Shown here: positions 16,467-24,396 of the stretch, in pieces
Layout: each line of letters starts with the position of its first letter
Numbering within the stretch: the stretch's first letter is position 1
Source: Myxococcales bacterium
GTDB taxonomy: Bacteria > Myxococcota_A > Polyangia > GCA-2747355
Reading direction: 5' to 3'
Assembly (NCBI GenBank): GCA_020431405.1
Contig: JAGQIK010000688.1
Coordinates: 1 to 34,752 of the forward strand
Length of the DNA stretch: 34,752 bases
Notes under the pieces: model-generated
Told to the model about the DNA's origin: nothing
Database searches by the model: none
Seen by the model: only the letters and a program-made list of their open reading frames with translations
Made by a program: the position numbers and the translations under genes

Positions 16467-17461
16467 GGGCGAATGGGCATGCCCAAGTCGGCGATGAGCT
16501 TGAGGTCGTCCTCGGGCGCGATGCCCGTGGTGGTGAGGTAGTTGCCGATGATCATCGCGTTGACGCCGCCCGTCAGACCGAGCGCCGCTAGATCGCGCAG
16601 CACGAGCTCGCGTCCGCCGCCGTAGCGCAGCACCACGTCGGGCAGCACCAGCCGATAGATCGCGCAGATCTTGAGCGCGTCCATGGCGCCGAGCTTGGGA
16701 CGATCGCCGAGCGGCGTGCCCGGACGCGGGTTGAGGAAGTTGAGCGGAACCTCGTCGACGCCGAGCTCGCGCAGCTCGAAGGCCATCTCGACGCGCTGTC
16801 GCCAGCTCTCGCCCATGCCGAAGATGCCGCCCGAGCAGAGCCCCATGCCGACGCGCTTGGCGCGCTTGCACGTCTCGACGCGCTCCTCCCAGCGGTGCGT
16901 CTGCACGATGTTGGGAAAGAAGCTGCGCGCCGCCTCGAGGTTGTGGTTGTAGTGATGCACGCCGGCGTCAGCGAGGCGCTGCGCCTGCTCGTCGGTGAGC
17001 AGCCCCAGCGAGCAGTCGACCTTCATCGAGGTCTCGGCGTGGATCAGATCGATCGCCTCGAGCACGCGCCGCATCAGCGGCTCGTCGGGTCCGCGTACGG
17101 CGACGACGATGCAGTACTGGGTCGCGCCGGCGGCCTCGCTCGCCTTGGCCCCCTCGAGGATCACGTCCGGCTTGAGCAGCGGGTGCCGGTCGATGGGGCT
17201 CTGATAGCGCACCGACTGCGAGCAGAAGGCGCAGTCTTCGATGCAGCCGCCGGTCTTGGCGCTGATCAGCGACTCGACCTCGACCCCTTCGCCGCAGTAG
17301 TGCAGGCGCACGCGATGTGCGAGGGCCAACAGATCGGGCATACGAGGCGCGTCGAGCTCGGTCAACGCGAGCGCGGTCTCGAAGTCGACCAGGCCCTTGT
17401 CTTCGAGGAGCACGCGCTCGGTGCGCGCGAGGAGATCTGCCGCGGAAGTGGTGTCGATCAT
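16463..17461 (-). CDS. bioB: Biotin synthase
   Basis: A 332-residue radical-SAM enzyme that inserts sulfur into dethiobiotin, the last step of biotin synthesis, in the cytoplasm. The radical-SAM cluster motif is GGCIEDCAFCSQS (Cys73, Cys77, Cys80). The cysteines and arginine that hold the second, sulfur-donating cluster in the Escherichia coli enzyme have clear matches: QYCIVVAVRGP, KVDCSLGLL, GLCSGGIFGMGE and LRYGGGRE. The C-terminal GNYLTTTG pattern resembles actinobacterial-type BioB. I choose the ATG at 17461; a TTG 12 codons upstream is possible, and no strong ribosome site is seen for either. No other bio gene is in the window. The upstream genes are an O-methyltransferase (52-base gap) and a biotinidase-like amidase. 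Confidence 0.96.
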   Translation of the reverse strand: MIDTTSAADLLARTERVLLEDKGLVDFETALALTELDAPRMPDLLALAHRVRLHYCGEGVEVESLISAKTGGCIEDCAFCSQSVRYQSPIDRHPLLKPDVILEGAKASEAAGATQYCIVVAVRGPDEPLMRRVLEAIDLIHAETSMKVDCSLGLLTDEQAQRLADAGVHHYNHNLEAARSFFPNIVQTHRWEERVETCKRAKRVGMGLCSGGIFGMGESWRQRVEMAFELRELGVDEVPLNFLNPRPGTPLGDRPKLGAMDALKICAIYRLVLPDVVLRYGGGRELVLRDLAALGLTGGVNAMIIGNYLTTTGIAPEDDLKLIADLGMPIRP

Positions 17462-17513
17462 CGCTGGGGTTGTACCCGGCGACCGCAGCCGACGCAACCG
17501 CCAGCGCAGCGTG

Positions 17514-18146
17514 CTAGGCGAGGCGCACGTGCAGGCTCACGCCGTCGCGCACCGGCATCAGGCTCGACAAGAAGCGCGCGTCGCCCCACATGCGCGCGAT
17601 GAAGCGGCGAATGCCTTGCGTGTCGGCGCTCTGGTCGCCGCGCGCCACGCGCCCTGACCAGACGATATTGTCGACCACGATCACGCCGCCGACGCGCACG
17701 CGCTCGCACATCAGGTCGGCGACGTCGGGGTACTGATGCTTGTCGATGTCGCAGAAGACGATGTCGAACGGCCCGGCCGTCGCCGCGAGGTGCGTGCCGG
17801 CGTCGCCCGTGAGAAATCGCACGCGCTCGGCAACACCCGCGCGCTCGAGAAAGTCGCGCGCCAGCGCCGTGTTGGCGGGGTCGCCGTCGGTGTGAAAGAT
17901 CTCGGCGCCCACCCCGGCGGCCCGCGCGAACCACAGCGTGCTGTAGCCGAAGCCCGAGCCGAGCTCGAAGATGCGCTTGGCGCCGCCGAGCGTGGTCAGC
18001 TGCGCGACGAGCCGTCCGACTTCGGGGCCGATGATGGGAAAGCCGCGCTGCTTGGCGAGCGCGTGCATCTCGTCGAGGATAGCGTCGCCCGAGACTTGGG
18101 CGACGCCCTTGAGCCATTCGGCGACGTCTTCGGCGATAACCGCCAC
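17514..18146 (-). CDS. Class I SAM-dependent O-methyltransferase (family 3, CCoAOMT-like)
   Basis: A 210-residue protein, normal length for the cation-dependent O-methyltransferase family. SAM motif I is ELGSGFGYS (61-69). Likely metal ligands are Asp133 in FCDIDKHQYPD and Asp159-Asn160 in VVDNIVWSG, as in catechol and caffeoyl-CoA methyltransferases. It would methylate a hydroxyl group, often on a catechol, but the substrate is not known. The GTG at 18146 is chosen because it begins one base after the stop of the upstream nitrilase gene, implying coupling; longer reading is shadow of that gene. It is not BioC: BioC is a different methyltransferase family that acts on malonyl-ACP. Confidence 0.88.
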   Translation of the reverse strand: MAVIAEDVAEWLKGVAQVSGDAILDEMHALAKQRGFPIIGPEVGRLVAQLTTLGGAKRIFELGSGFGYSTLWFARAAGVGAEIFHTDGDPANTALARDFLERAGVAERVRFLTGDAGTHLAATAGPFDIVFCDIDKHQYPDVADLMCERVRVGGVIVVDNIVWSGRVARGDQSADTQGIRRFIARMWGDARFLSSLMPVRDGVSLHVRLA

Positions 18147-18147
18147 G

Positions 18148-19164
18148 CTACTTCTTGATCGGGATCTCGCCGTAGATGATGGCCGGCTTGCCCGTATCGC
18201 TGGCGGTGACCTCTTCGCCGCCGGGCTTGAAGATGCCGCCGCCCTGACCCGGGCCGCTGGCGGTGTTGGCCGCGATGACCCACTGCTTGGCGTCAACCGC
18301 GTACTTCTTCTGCACGTTGAGCGGCCACCACGCCGAGCTGCCGGCGTTGGTCGGCCCGACCGTCCAGTACGCCGAGAAGAACGTCGCCACCGCGCCCTGC
18401 CGCGTGTACTCCTGCAGCAGCGCGAGGTTGCGCGCCGGACAGTCCGGGCCGGTGCCGTAGACGATGCACTGGATGTCGGCGCAGATCAGCAGGCCGACCT
18501 TGCCGGCGGGCGTATCGAAGAAGTTGGTCGTGACGTTGTCGCCGGCGGTGAGCGAGGTGTTCTCGTTGCCGAAGAGGTGGAACTTGTAGTGGCGCGCGAG
18601 GACCTTGCCCTCCTCGCCGATGGCGAGCTGCGTATTGTAGAGCTTGGCGCTCGAGCCACTGCCGGCCTGGGTGATGGCGTTGAAGACGACCGTCACTTTG
18701 AGCTGCACCGCGAGCTTGGCCATGGAGCTGATGATCTTGCCCTCGGGCCAGCGCGAGTCATCGATCACCTTCTCGCCCTGGTCGGGTGAAACCTCGGCGG
18801 TCTTCTGGCCGAAGGCGTACTCGGGCGTGACGATGATCTTGGCGCCGTTCTTGGCGGCGTTGGTGATCAGCTCCGACAGCGCACAGATGGTGGTGCCGCA
18901 GTTGTTGACCTGACCGAACTGATCGGAGCCAAACTGGATCGCGGCGACCTTGAGCGCCGTCGCGGGCGTGCCCGCGTCGCCGCCGCCGCCGCCGGTATCG
19001 GAGCCGCCGCCGTCCTTGTTTCCACCACCGGTGTCCGTATTGCCGGAGGTCGTGTCCTGACTCGGCGTGCTGCTGTCGTCACTGCACGCGACGGCACTAA
19101 AGAAAAGCGCCATCGAGGCGATAAGCGCGATGCCGAGCTGTCTGACCTTGCTCGTCCTGAACAT
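18148..19164 (-). CDS. Nitrilase-superfamily amidase lipoprotein, vanin/biotinidase-like
   Basis: A 338-residue protein. The ATG at 19164 has GGGAG eight bases upstream. The signal peptide ends in lipobox SAVAC (Cys27), followed by a Ser/Thr/Gly/Asp linker (28-70). The carbon-nitrogen hydrolase domain starts at LKVAAIQFGS. The catalytic triad is Glu115 (VTPEYAF), Lys194 (RHYKFHLFG) and Cys228 (VGLLICADIQC). The patterns YKFHLFG, FFDTPAGKVGLLICAD and ANTASGPGQGGGIF resemble the vanin (pantetheinase) and biotinidase branch, and the Lys-to-Cys distance (34) is close to theirs (33). That branch cuts amide bonds in pantetheine or biotinyl-lysine outside the cell. Being surface-anchored and upstream of bioB, it may free biotin from biocytin; pantetheine is the main alternative. 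It is first in the four-gene run. Confidence 0.85.
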   Translation of the reverse strand: MFRTSKVRQLGIALIASMALFFSAVACSDDSSTPSQDTTSGNTDTGGGNKDGGGSDTGGGGGDAGTPATALKVAAIQFGSDQFGQVNNCGTTICALSELITNAAKNGAKIIVTPEYAFGQKTAEVSPDQGEKVIDDSRWPEGKIISSMAKLAVQLKVTVVFNAITQAGSGSSAKLYNTQLAIGEEGKVLARHYKFHLFGNENTSLTAGDNVTTNFFDTPAGKVGLLICADIQCIVYGTGPDCPARNLALLQEYTRQGAVATFFSAYWTVGPTNAGSSAWWPLNVQKKYAVDAKQWVIAANTASGPGQGGGIFKPGGEEVTASDTGKPAIIYGEIPIKK

Positions 19165-19255
19165 ACCCACGTCTCCCAGAGCGGATCACAAAACAAATAC
19201 GTACGACGCGGCCCCCGCTCACGGCCCGCGTTTTTCGTCTGCCGCGAAGGCGATG

Positions 19256-20032
19256 CTACTTGCCGAAGCCCTTGCCGAATCTCGGCAGCTCTTCGATGTT
19301 GGGCATCAGCACGATCTCGATGCGCCGATTGCTGCGCTTGCCATCTTTGGTCGAGTTGTCGCCGACGGGGTCATACTCGGAGTAGCCGGCGGCCGCGAGG
19401 TGTTTCGGGTCGACGCCCTGGCGCTGCAGGAACTTGACGACCTGCACGGCGCGGGCAGCCGAGAGCTCCCAGTTGCTGCGGAAGCGGCGCGTGCGGATCG
19501 GGACGTTGTCGGTGTGACCGGCGACGAGGAAGTCGCGCTTGTCGATCTCCTTGAGCACCGCGGCGAGCTCTTTGAGGGCCGCGCTGCCGTCCTTCTTGAG
19601 CTTGGTCTTGCCGGGGTCGAAGAGGATCTTGTCCTTGAGCTTGACGATCATGCGCCCCTTGCGCGTGGTCACCTCGAGCTTGCCTGAATCGATCATCTTG
19701 CGCAGGCGGCTGAGCAGCTTGCGGAACGTCGCTAGGCGCTTGGCCTCGAGCGCGCGCGCGCGGCGCAGCTGCTCGATCTCCTTGCGCGTCGCGCCGAGCC
19801 GCTTGGCCAGCGCGTCCTTCTGGCCGCCGAGCGCGGCCTTCTCCTCTTCGAGGCGCTTGTTGTCGCCTTGCGACTTGCTCAGGTCACCCTTGGTCTTGGC
19901 CAGCTCCGCGCGGATGCGGGCGAGGTCCTTCTTGAGGGCGTTGTGCTGCTCTTCGGGGATGCCGCAGGCGGCACCGAAGACGAGGGCCGTGGCGAGGGCC
20001 AGCAGAGAGAAGGTCGAGATCGTGCGTCGCAT
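19256..20032 (-). CDS. OmpA-family lipoprotein with coiled coil
   Basis: A 258-residue protein starting at the ATG at 20032 behind GGAGAG. The lipobox is VFGAAC (Cys23). Residues about 26-115 are a charged coiled coil (Lys/Glu/Leu heptads such as RIRAELAKTKGDL). Residues about 130-248 are an OmpA/MotB peptidoglycan-binding domain: ILFDPGKTKLKKDG, VAGHTDNVPI, NWELSAARA and the late RSNRRIEIVLM, whose Asp and Arg bind diaminopimelate in this family. It should tether the outer membrane to the cell wall. The spacer to the next leftward gene is 91 bases. A MotB stator role is unlikely because MotB has an N-terminal membrane segment, not a lipobox. Confidence 0.92.
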   Translation of the reverse strand: MRRTISTFSLLALATALVFGAACGIPEEQHNALKKDLARIRAELAKTKGDLSKSQGDNKRLEEEKAALGGQKDALAKRLGATRKEIEQLRRARALEAKRLATFRKLLSRLRKMIDSGKLEVTTRKGRMIVKLKDKILFDPGKTKLKKDGSAALKELAAVLKEIDKRDFLVAGHTDNVPIRTRRFRSNWELSAARAVQVVKFLQRQGVDPKHLAAAGYSEYDPVGDNSTKDGKRSNRRIEIVLMPNIEELPRFGKGFGK

Positions 20033-20135
20033 CGGCTCTCCGTAGTTCAGGTTGAAGTCAGCTGCAGCGGAGAATACATCTATAAAATTAAGCAGTTGCG
20101 GTCCGGCTTGGCGGTCCGTGGCCGCGGTTCGGCGG

Positions 20136-20164
20136 AACATACTCTTTCTGCTGCGTTGCGGCAA
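20136..20164 (-). promoter_or_regulatory. Candidate promoter of the OmpA-family gene
   Basis: TTGCCG and TATGTT on the minus strand are 17 bases apart. The leader would be about 95 bases and contains the only AT-rich stretch nearby (around 20075-20090). Confidence 0.35.
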
Positions 20165-20173
20165 GCCATCGAC

Positions 20174-20202
20174 TTGGAGCCTCGCGGCGAAGGGGGTAAG
20201 AT
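20174..20202 (+). promoter_or_regulatory. Candidate sigma-70 promoter of ftsK
   Basis: TTGGAG (20174-20179) and TAAGAT (20197-20202) are 17 bases apart, a good housekeeping promoter match. Transcription would begin about 15 bases before the ATG at 20224, leaving no room for a ribosome site; none is seen, so translation may be near-leaderless. Confidence 0.5.
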
Positions 20203-20223
20203 ACGAGCGTACTTTGTAGTCAT

Positions 20224-23200
20224 ATGTGCGCCGACCGAGGACTGCCGCCCTTGAGCCGCAAGCGTTCGCAATCGAAGAGCAAGAAGCCCAAGTCCACCAC
20301 GCGCGAGGTCAAGCCGACCCCCGCAGCCGACCGTACGAGCACGCCGAGCCGCGGCGAGCCTGCTGGACGTCGCACGCACGAGGTATTCGGCATCATCACG
20401 ATGGCCTCGGCGCTGCTCGTCGGGCCGAGCCTCGTCTCGGTGCAGTTCGGCAGCGGCGATCTGATGGGCCCCTTCGGGCGCACCGTCGGCCACGCCATCA
20501 ACTGGGCGCTCGGCATCGCCGGCTTCGTCGTGGTGGCGGCGCTGGTCGCCGTGGCGATCCGCATCTTCGCCGGGGCGCTGGGGCGCGGGGCCGCACCGCC
20601 GCCGCTCTACGCGCAGTGGCGCCAGCGCATCGCGCTGACCATGGCGCTCGTCTTCGGCGCGATCTTTCTGCATCTCGCCTTCCGCCCCGACCGGCTCGAC
20701 GGCGCGTCCTACGGCGGGTTGCTCGGAGAGGCGGCGGCCGAGCTGCTCTGTGCGCTGGTCTCGACGCCCGGCGCCTGGATCGTCTGTCTGGCTGGGCTGT
20801 CGCTCGCGCTGGTGCTCGGCACGCGCTTCTCGTGGGTGCGCAGCGCGCTGGCGGCGGCGAAGGCGAGCGGTCGCGCGCTCGCCGTGGTCGGCCGCTCGCT
20901 GGCGCGCGTGCCCGAGCGGCTGTCGGCGCTCGGCACCTTCGTGGCGCGTCAGATCGCGCAGAGCCGCCGCGAGGCGATCGCCACCAACCCCAACGGCACG
21001 GCGGCGATGCCGCCTGTGCTGCGTATCGATCTCGAGGCCGAGGCCGAGCGGCGCGGGCTGACGCGTGCCGAGAAGCGCGCCGCCAAGAAGGCGGCCAAGC
21101 GCGCAGCCAAAGAAGCGGCTGACAAGAGCGGGCCGCAGCCGATGCCGGCCGACCTCGAGATCGGCCGCCCTGCGGTGGCGCCGCCGATCATGTTGCCGCT
21201 GCCCGAGTCGATCGACGCGCCGCCCGTTGCTGCGCCTGCGCCTGTGTCTAGAAGCGACGCACCAGACGAGCCGACGCTCGACGAGGTCGTCGCCGCTGCC
21301 GACGACGACGTGATCATCGAGGCGCGCAGCGAGACGGCGCCAGCGAGCGACGCGGACGCGCGCCGGGCCGCGCCCAAGCGCGCCACGCCGCGCTCGCGCG
21401 CGCGCGATGATCAATCGACGCGCGCCGAAGACATCTTCGACGCCAGCGAGCTGATCATCGAGGCCATGCAAGCGATGGCCGAAGAGACCATCGCCGCCGA
21501 CGACGACGAGCCGCTCGACGCGCGACCTGACGAGGAGGACGTCGCAGACGTCGTCGCGGACATCGCGCACGGCGCGCGCGCGGACGCAGACAGCGACGAC
21601 GAGGGCGACGAGCTGACCATCGTGCAGTCGGACTTTCGCCGCGAGCTCGACGCTGGCGGCGAAGCGGCTGCAGAGGAACAAGCGGTGCGCGAGGCCGAGC
21701 GCGCCGGTTTCGTGCTCAACGGCGACAGCTACCGACCGCCGCCGCTTTCGCTGTTCGAGGTGCACGAGAGCGACCGCAGCGATATCGACCGCGAGGCGAT
21801 CTATACGCAGGCCGAGCGCCTGGCGCAGACCCTCGCCGACTACAAGATCTTCGGCAAGGTCACCAAGGTGCACCCCGGTCCGGTCGTCACGATGTACGAG
21901 TTCGTGCCGGCGCCGGGCACGCGCATCAGCAAGATCGCCAACCTCTCCAACGACCTCGCCATGTCGCTGGCCGCCAAGCGCGTGCGCATCGTGGCGCCGA
22001 TCCCAGGCAAGGGCGCGATCGGCATCGAGGTGCCCAACGCGCAGCGCGAGATGGTCTCGTTCAAAGAGATCGTCGCCGACCCCGCCTTCCGCAACCCGAA
22101 GTTCTCGCTGAGCATGGCGCTCGGCAAGAACATCTTCGGCGCGCCCGTGGCCGTCGACTTGGCCAAGATGCCGCACCTGCTCGTCGCCGGCGCCACCGGC
22201 GCGGGCAAGTCGGTCAGCGTCAACGCGATGATCTGCAGCCTGCTGGTGCGCTGCGCACCCGACCAGGTGCGCATGATCATGATCGACCCGAAGTTCCTCG
22301 AGCTGTCGGGCTACAACGACATCCCGCACCTGCTGCTTCCTGTGGTCACCGACCCGAAGCAGGCCAACACCGCGCTGCGCTGGGCGGTGGCCGAGATGGA
22401 GCGCCGCTACCAGCTGCTCGCCGAGATGCGCGTGCGCGACATCGCGTCGTTCAACCGCAAGGTGGACAAGCTGCGCGGCGAGGTGGTGGCCGAAGAGGCG
22501 CCCGCCGACGGGCTCGACCAGGCATCCATCGAGGAGTCGGCGCCGTCGAAGGTCACGGTGGTACGCAAGAACGCCGACGGCACCGAGGAGCATCTCGCGG
22601 GCGGCGAGCTTCTCGACGGCGCCGACGACGACGACAGCGAGAGCACGAGCATGGCGAACGCCGAGCAGATGCCGCTGGCGGGCGTCGACGGCGGCGCAGC
22701 CGGCGCGAGCCGCAGCAAGAAGCGCAAGAAGCGGCGCCTCGCGGACATCCCCGATCGCCTGCCTTACATCGTGGTCGTCATCGACGAGTTCGCCGACCTG
22801 ATGATGGTCGCCTCGAAGGAGGTCGAGACGTCGGTGGCGCGGCTGGCGCAGAAGGCGCGCGCCGCCGGCATACACGTGATCCTCGCCACGCAGCGCCCGT
22901 CGGTGGACGTCATCACGGGTCTGATCAAGGCCAACTTCCCCTCGCGCATCGCCTTCCAGGTCGCGTCGAGCCACGACTCGAAGACGATCCTCAACTCGCA
23001 TGGCGCCGAGAACCTGCTTGGCTCGGGCGACATGCTGGTGCTCGACCGCGGCACCGAGATGAAACGCGTGCACGGCGCGTACATCAGCGACGACGAGATC
23101 CAGGCCGTTATCGATCACCTCAAGTCGCAAGGCCGCCCCGTCTACGACATGGACATCCTCAAAGACGAGGACGCGGACGGCGATGGCGAAGGTGGGCTCG

Positions 23201-23406
23201 AGGACGCCGAGAAGGACGAGATGTACGACCGCGCGGTGCAGATCGTCGCCGAGAGCGGCAAGGTCTCGATCTCGATGATCCAGCGCAGGCTGCGCATCGG
23301 CTACAACCGCTCGGCGCGCATCGTGGAGATGATGGAGGCGCAGGGCATCGTCTCCGAGCCCGATGGTCCGCGCGGCCGCTCGGTGCTCATCGGCGACCCG
23401 CGCTGA
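20224..23406 (+). CDS. ftsK: FtsK/SpoIIIE-family DNA translocase
   Basis: A 1060-residue septal DNA pump that moves the chromosome during division. The basic head (1-50) is followed by four membrane segments (about 54-75, 92-117, 136-153, 165-200), an acidic, Ala/Asp-rich linker (about 300-500), the motor, and the C-terminal winged-helix gamma domain (about 990-1060). Walker A is GATGAGKS (656-663, Lys662). Walker B is VVVIDEFADLM with Asp854. These are 192 residues apart against about 124 in the Escherichia coli protein, because an insert rich in Asp, Glu and then Lys/Arg (SRSKKRKKRR) lies before Walker B. The ATG at 20224 has no ribosome site; a TTG at 20251 is an alternative start. It should act with XerCD at dif. 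Its last 87 bases are repeated downstream. Confidence 0.96.
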   Translation: MCADRGLPPLSRKRSQSKSKKPKSTTREVKPTPAADRTSTPSRGEPAGRRTHEVFGIITMASALLVGPSLVSVQFGSGDLMGPFGRTVGHAINWALGIAGFVVVAALVAVAIRIFAGALGRGAAPPPLYAQWRQRIALTMALVFGAIFLHLAFRPDRLDGASYGGLLGEAAAELLCALVSTPGAWIVCLAGLSLALVLGTRFSWVRSALAAAKASGRALAVVGRSLARVPERLSALGTFVARQIAQSRREAIATNPNGTAAMPPVLRIDLEAEAERRGLTRAEKRAAKKAAKRAAKEAADKSGPQPMPADLEIGRPAVAPPIMLPLPESIDAPPVAAPAPVSRSDAPDEPTLDEVVAAADDDVIIEARSETAPASDADARRAAPKRATPRSRARDDQSTRAEDIFDASELIIEAMQAMAEETIAADDDEPLDARPDEEDVADVVADIAHGARADADSDDEGDELTIVQSDFRRELDAGGEAAAEEQAVREAERAGFVLNGDSYRPPPLSLFEVHESDRSDIDREAIYTQAERLAQTLADYKIFGKVTKVHPGPVVTMYEFVPAPGTRISKIANLSNDLAMSLAAKRVRIVAPIPGKGAIGIEVPNAQREMVSFKEIVADPAFRNPKFSLSMALGKNIFGAPVAVDLAKMPHLLVAGATGAGKSVSVNAMICSLLVRCAPDQVRMIMIDPKFLELSGYNDIPHLLLPVVTDPKQANTALRWAVAEMERRYQLLAEMRVRDIASFNRKVDKLRGEVVAEEAPADGLDQASIEESAPSKVTVVRKNADGTEEHLAGGELLDGADDDDSESTSMANAEQMPLAGVDGGAAGASRSKKRKKRRLADIPDRLPYIVVVIDEFADLMMVASKEVETSVARLAQKARAAGIHVILATQRPSVDVITGLIKANFPSRIAFQVASSHDSKTILNSHGAENLLGSGDMLVLDRGTEMKRVHGAYISDDEIQAVIDHLKSQGRPVYDMDILKDEDADGDGEGGLEDAEKDEMYDRAVQIVAESGKVSISMIQRRLRIGYNRSARIVEMMEAQGIVSEPDGPRGRSVLIGDPR
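23320..23406 (+). repeat. 87-bp direct repeat, copy 1 (3' end of ftsK)
   Basis: This segment, from ATCGTGGAGATGATGGAGG to the ftsK stop codon, is identical base for base to 23522-23608. It codes for the end of the FtsK gamma domain. Confidence 0.95.
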
Positions 23407-23467
23407 CCTCCACCGACGCGAGGCCGAAGGCCGAGCAGAGGCGGGCGGAGCCCGACATCGGGGGTGA

Positions 23468-23492
23468 GCCGCGGGGATTCACTTCCCGCGGC
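23468..23492 (+). terminator. Strong hairpin downstream of ftsK (1)
   Basis: GCCGCGGG (23468-23475) pairs perfectly with CCCGCGGC (23485-23492) around a 9-base loop. No T-run follows, so if it ends transcription it does so with help. Smaller hairpins, GGCC-GAA-GGCC (near 23422) and CGGGC-GGA-GCCCG (23442-23454), lie just before it. Confidence 0.5.
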
Positions 23493-23493
23493 G

Positions 23494-23516
23494 AGGGGGG
23501 CTGGGACAGCCCCCCT
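23494..23516 (+). terminator. Strong hairpin downstream of ftsK (2)
   Basis: AGGGGGGCT (23494-23502) pairs perfectly over nine bases with AGCCCCCCT (23508-23516) around the loop GGGAC. This is the most stable hairpin in the window by eye and a likely end point of the ftsK transcript. No T-run follows. Confidence 0.55.
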
Positions 23517-23521
23517 TCGTG

Positions 23522-23608
23522 ATCGTGGAGATGATGGAGGCGCAGGGCATCGTCTCCGAGCCCGATGGTCCGCGCGGCCGCTCGGTGCTCATCGGCGACC
23601 CGCGCTGA
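23522..23608 (+). repeat. 87-bp direct repeat, copy 2 (displaced ftsK tail)
   Basis: Exact copy of 23320-23406, including the stop codon, placed 202 bases downstream after the hairpin cluster. It has no start codon or ribosome site of its own in the FtsK frame, so it is a non-coding gene fragment. It lies about 35 bases before the next lipoprotein gene and forms part of that gene's upstream region. Confidence 0.95.
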
Positions 23609-23645
23609 TCAGCAGCGCTCGCGTGCTATCGTCGTTCTTGTGGCG

Positions 23646-24359
23646 GTGAGCACGAAGGTCGCGCTGCTGCTCGGGCTCGCAGTCGCTATCGGCGGCTGCA
23701 GACACGAGCCCAATATCTCGTCGGGCGCGGATGGCAGCGCCGATGCCGCCACGGATGCTGCCCAACCCGACACCACGTCCGACGCACCGGCGGGCGACGC
23801 GCCAGTAGCCGACGCGAGCGCAGATGGCGTCGCCGACCTGCTGGTCATCGACGTGGTGGTACGCGATCTCGTCGGCCCGTCCGCCTGCGCGATCACGAAG
23901 ATCACGGAGGTCGGGCCGTTCTTCCTCTGCGGCGGGGCCGCCAAGACGCAGTGCGAGGCGCACGAGCTGTGCGGGTCTGGATATCGGCTCTGCACCGCAA
24001 ACGAGTACTACAAAGACATCAAAGGCACGTCGCCTTACTTTACGGTGCGCGCGGCCGCGGCGTGGATCGCTGGATGCGTCCGCGACGGAAACCAGGCAGC
24101 GGCGCTGCTCGATGGCGTCTGCTCGACCTGCGACACCACCACGATCAGCAGCGTCAGCGCCAACGTCAGCAACGTATGCGGTGCGGGTTGCACGGCGCCC
24201 GCGACCAACGCGCTGCAGCACGTCGGCGTCGTCACCGACCTGATGTGCAACAGCCTCGGCGCAACGTGCCCTGCCGGCGCGAACGTCGCGACCTACTGGC
24301 AGGCGTTGACGGCGTCGGCCAAGCGCGACCGCGCGCTGTGTTGCAAGAGCGGCAGCTAG
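23646..24359 (+). CDS. Cysteine-rich predicted lipoprotein
   Basis: A 237-residue protein from the GTG at 23646 (a GTG at 23640 is equally possible; neither has a clear ribosome site). The signal peptide MSTKVALLLGLAVAIGGC ends in Cys18. An Asp/Ala/Pro/Thr linker (about 24-70) follows. The rest holds about 14 cysteines in a pattern that suggests disulfides: VGPFFLCGG, HELCGSGYRLCT, WIAGC, DGVCSTC, VCGAGC, DLMCNSLGATC and ALCC near the end. I do not recognise the domain; similar Cys-rich secreted lipoproteins are common in myxobacteria. Longer reading upstream runs into the duplicated ftsK tail, so that part is not the true start. A TGCTATCGT -10-like element lies at 23628-23636. It ends 37 bases from a convergent esterase gene. 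Confidence 0.75.
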   Translation: MSTKVALLLGLAVAIGGCRHEPNISSGADGSADAATDAAQPDTTSDAPAGDAPVADASADGVADLLVIDVVVRDLVGPSACAITKITEVGPFFLCGGAAKTQCEAHELCGSGYRLCTANEYYKDIKGTSPYFTVRAAAAWIAGCVRDGNQAAALLDGVCSTCDTTTISSVSANVSNVCGAGCTAPATNALQHVGVVTDLMCNSLGATCPAGANVATYWQALTASAKRDRALCCKSGS

Positions 24360-24396
24360 CGAGGGCAAGGGCGAGGCGCGATCAGCTCAGCTCAGA

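Noticed and set aside
17514-18146. O-methyltransferase next to bioB read as BioC
   Set aside because: Its motifs (ELGSGFGYS, CDIDKHQYPD, VVDN) fit the metal-dependent O-methyltransferase family, not malonyl-ACP methyltransferase.
19205-19240. Hairpin followed by TTTTT between the OmpA-family and nitrilase genes, as an intrinsic terminator
   Set aside because: The T-run is on the plus strand while both flanking genes are on the minus strand, and the stem is bulged; at most it would stop antisense transcription.
20080-23130. Very long minus-strand open frame (about 1016 codons) opposite ftsK
   Set aside because: Arg/His/Ala-rich translation with no domain; it is the antisense of a certain ftsK gene in GC-rich DNA, where stops are rare.
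23464-23649. Small open frame across the hairpins and the copied ftsK tail
   Set aside because: It lies over strong hairpins in a different frame from FtsK and has no ribosome site or recognisable product.
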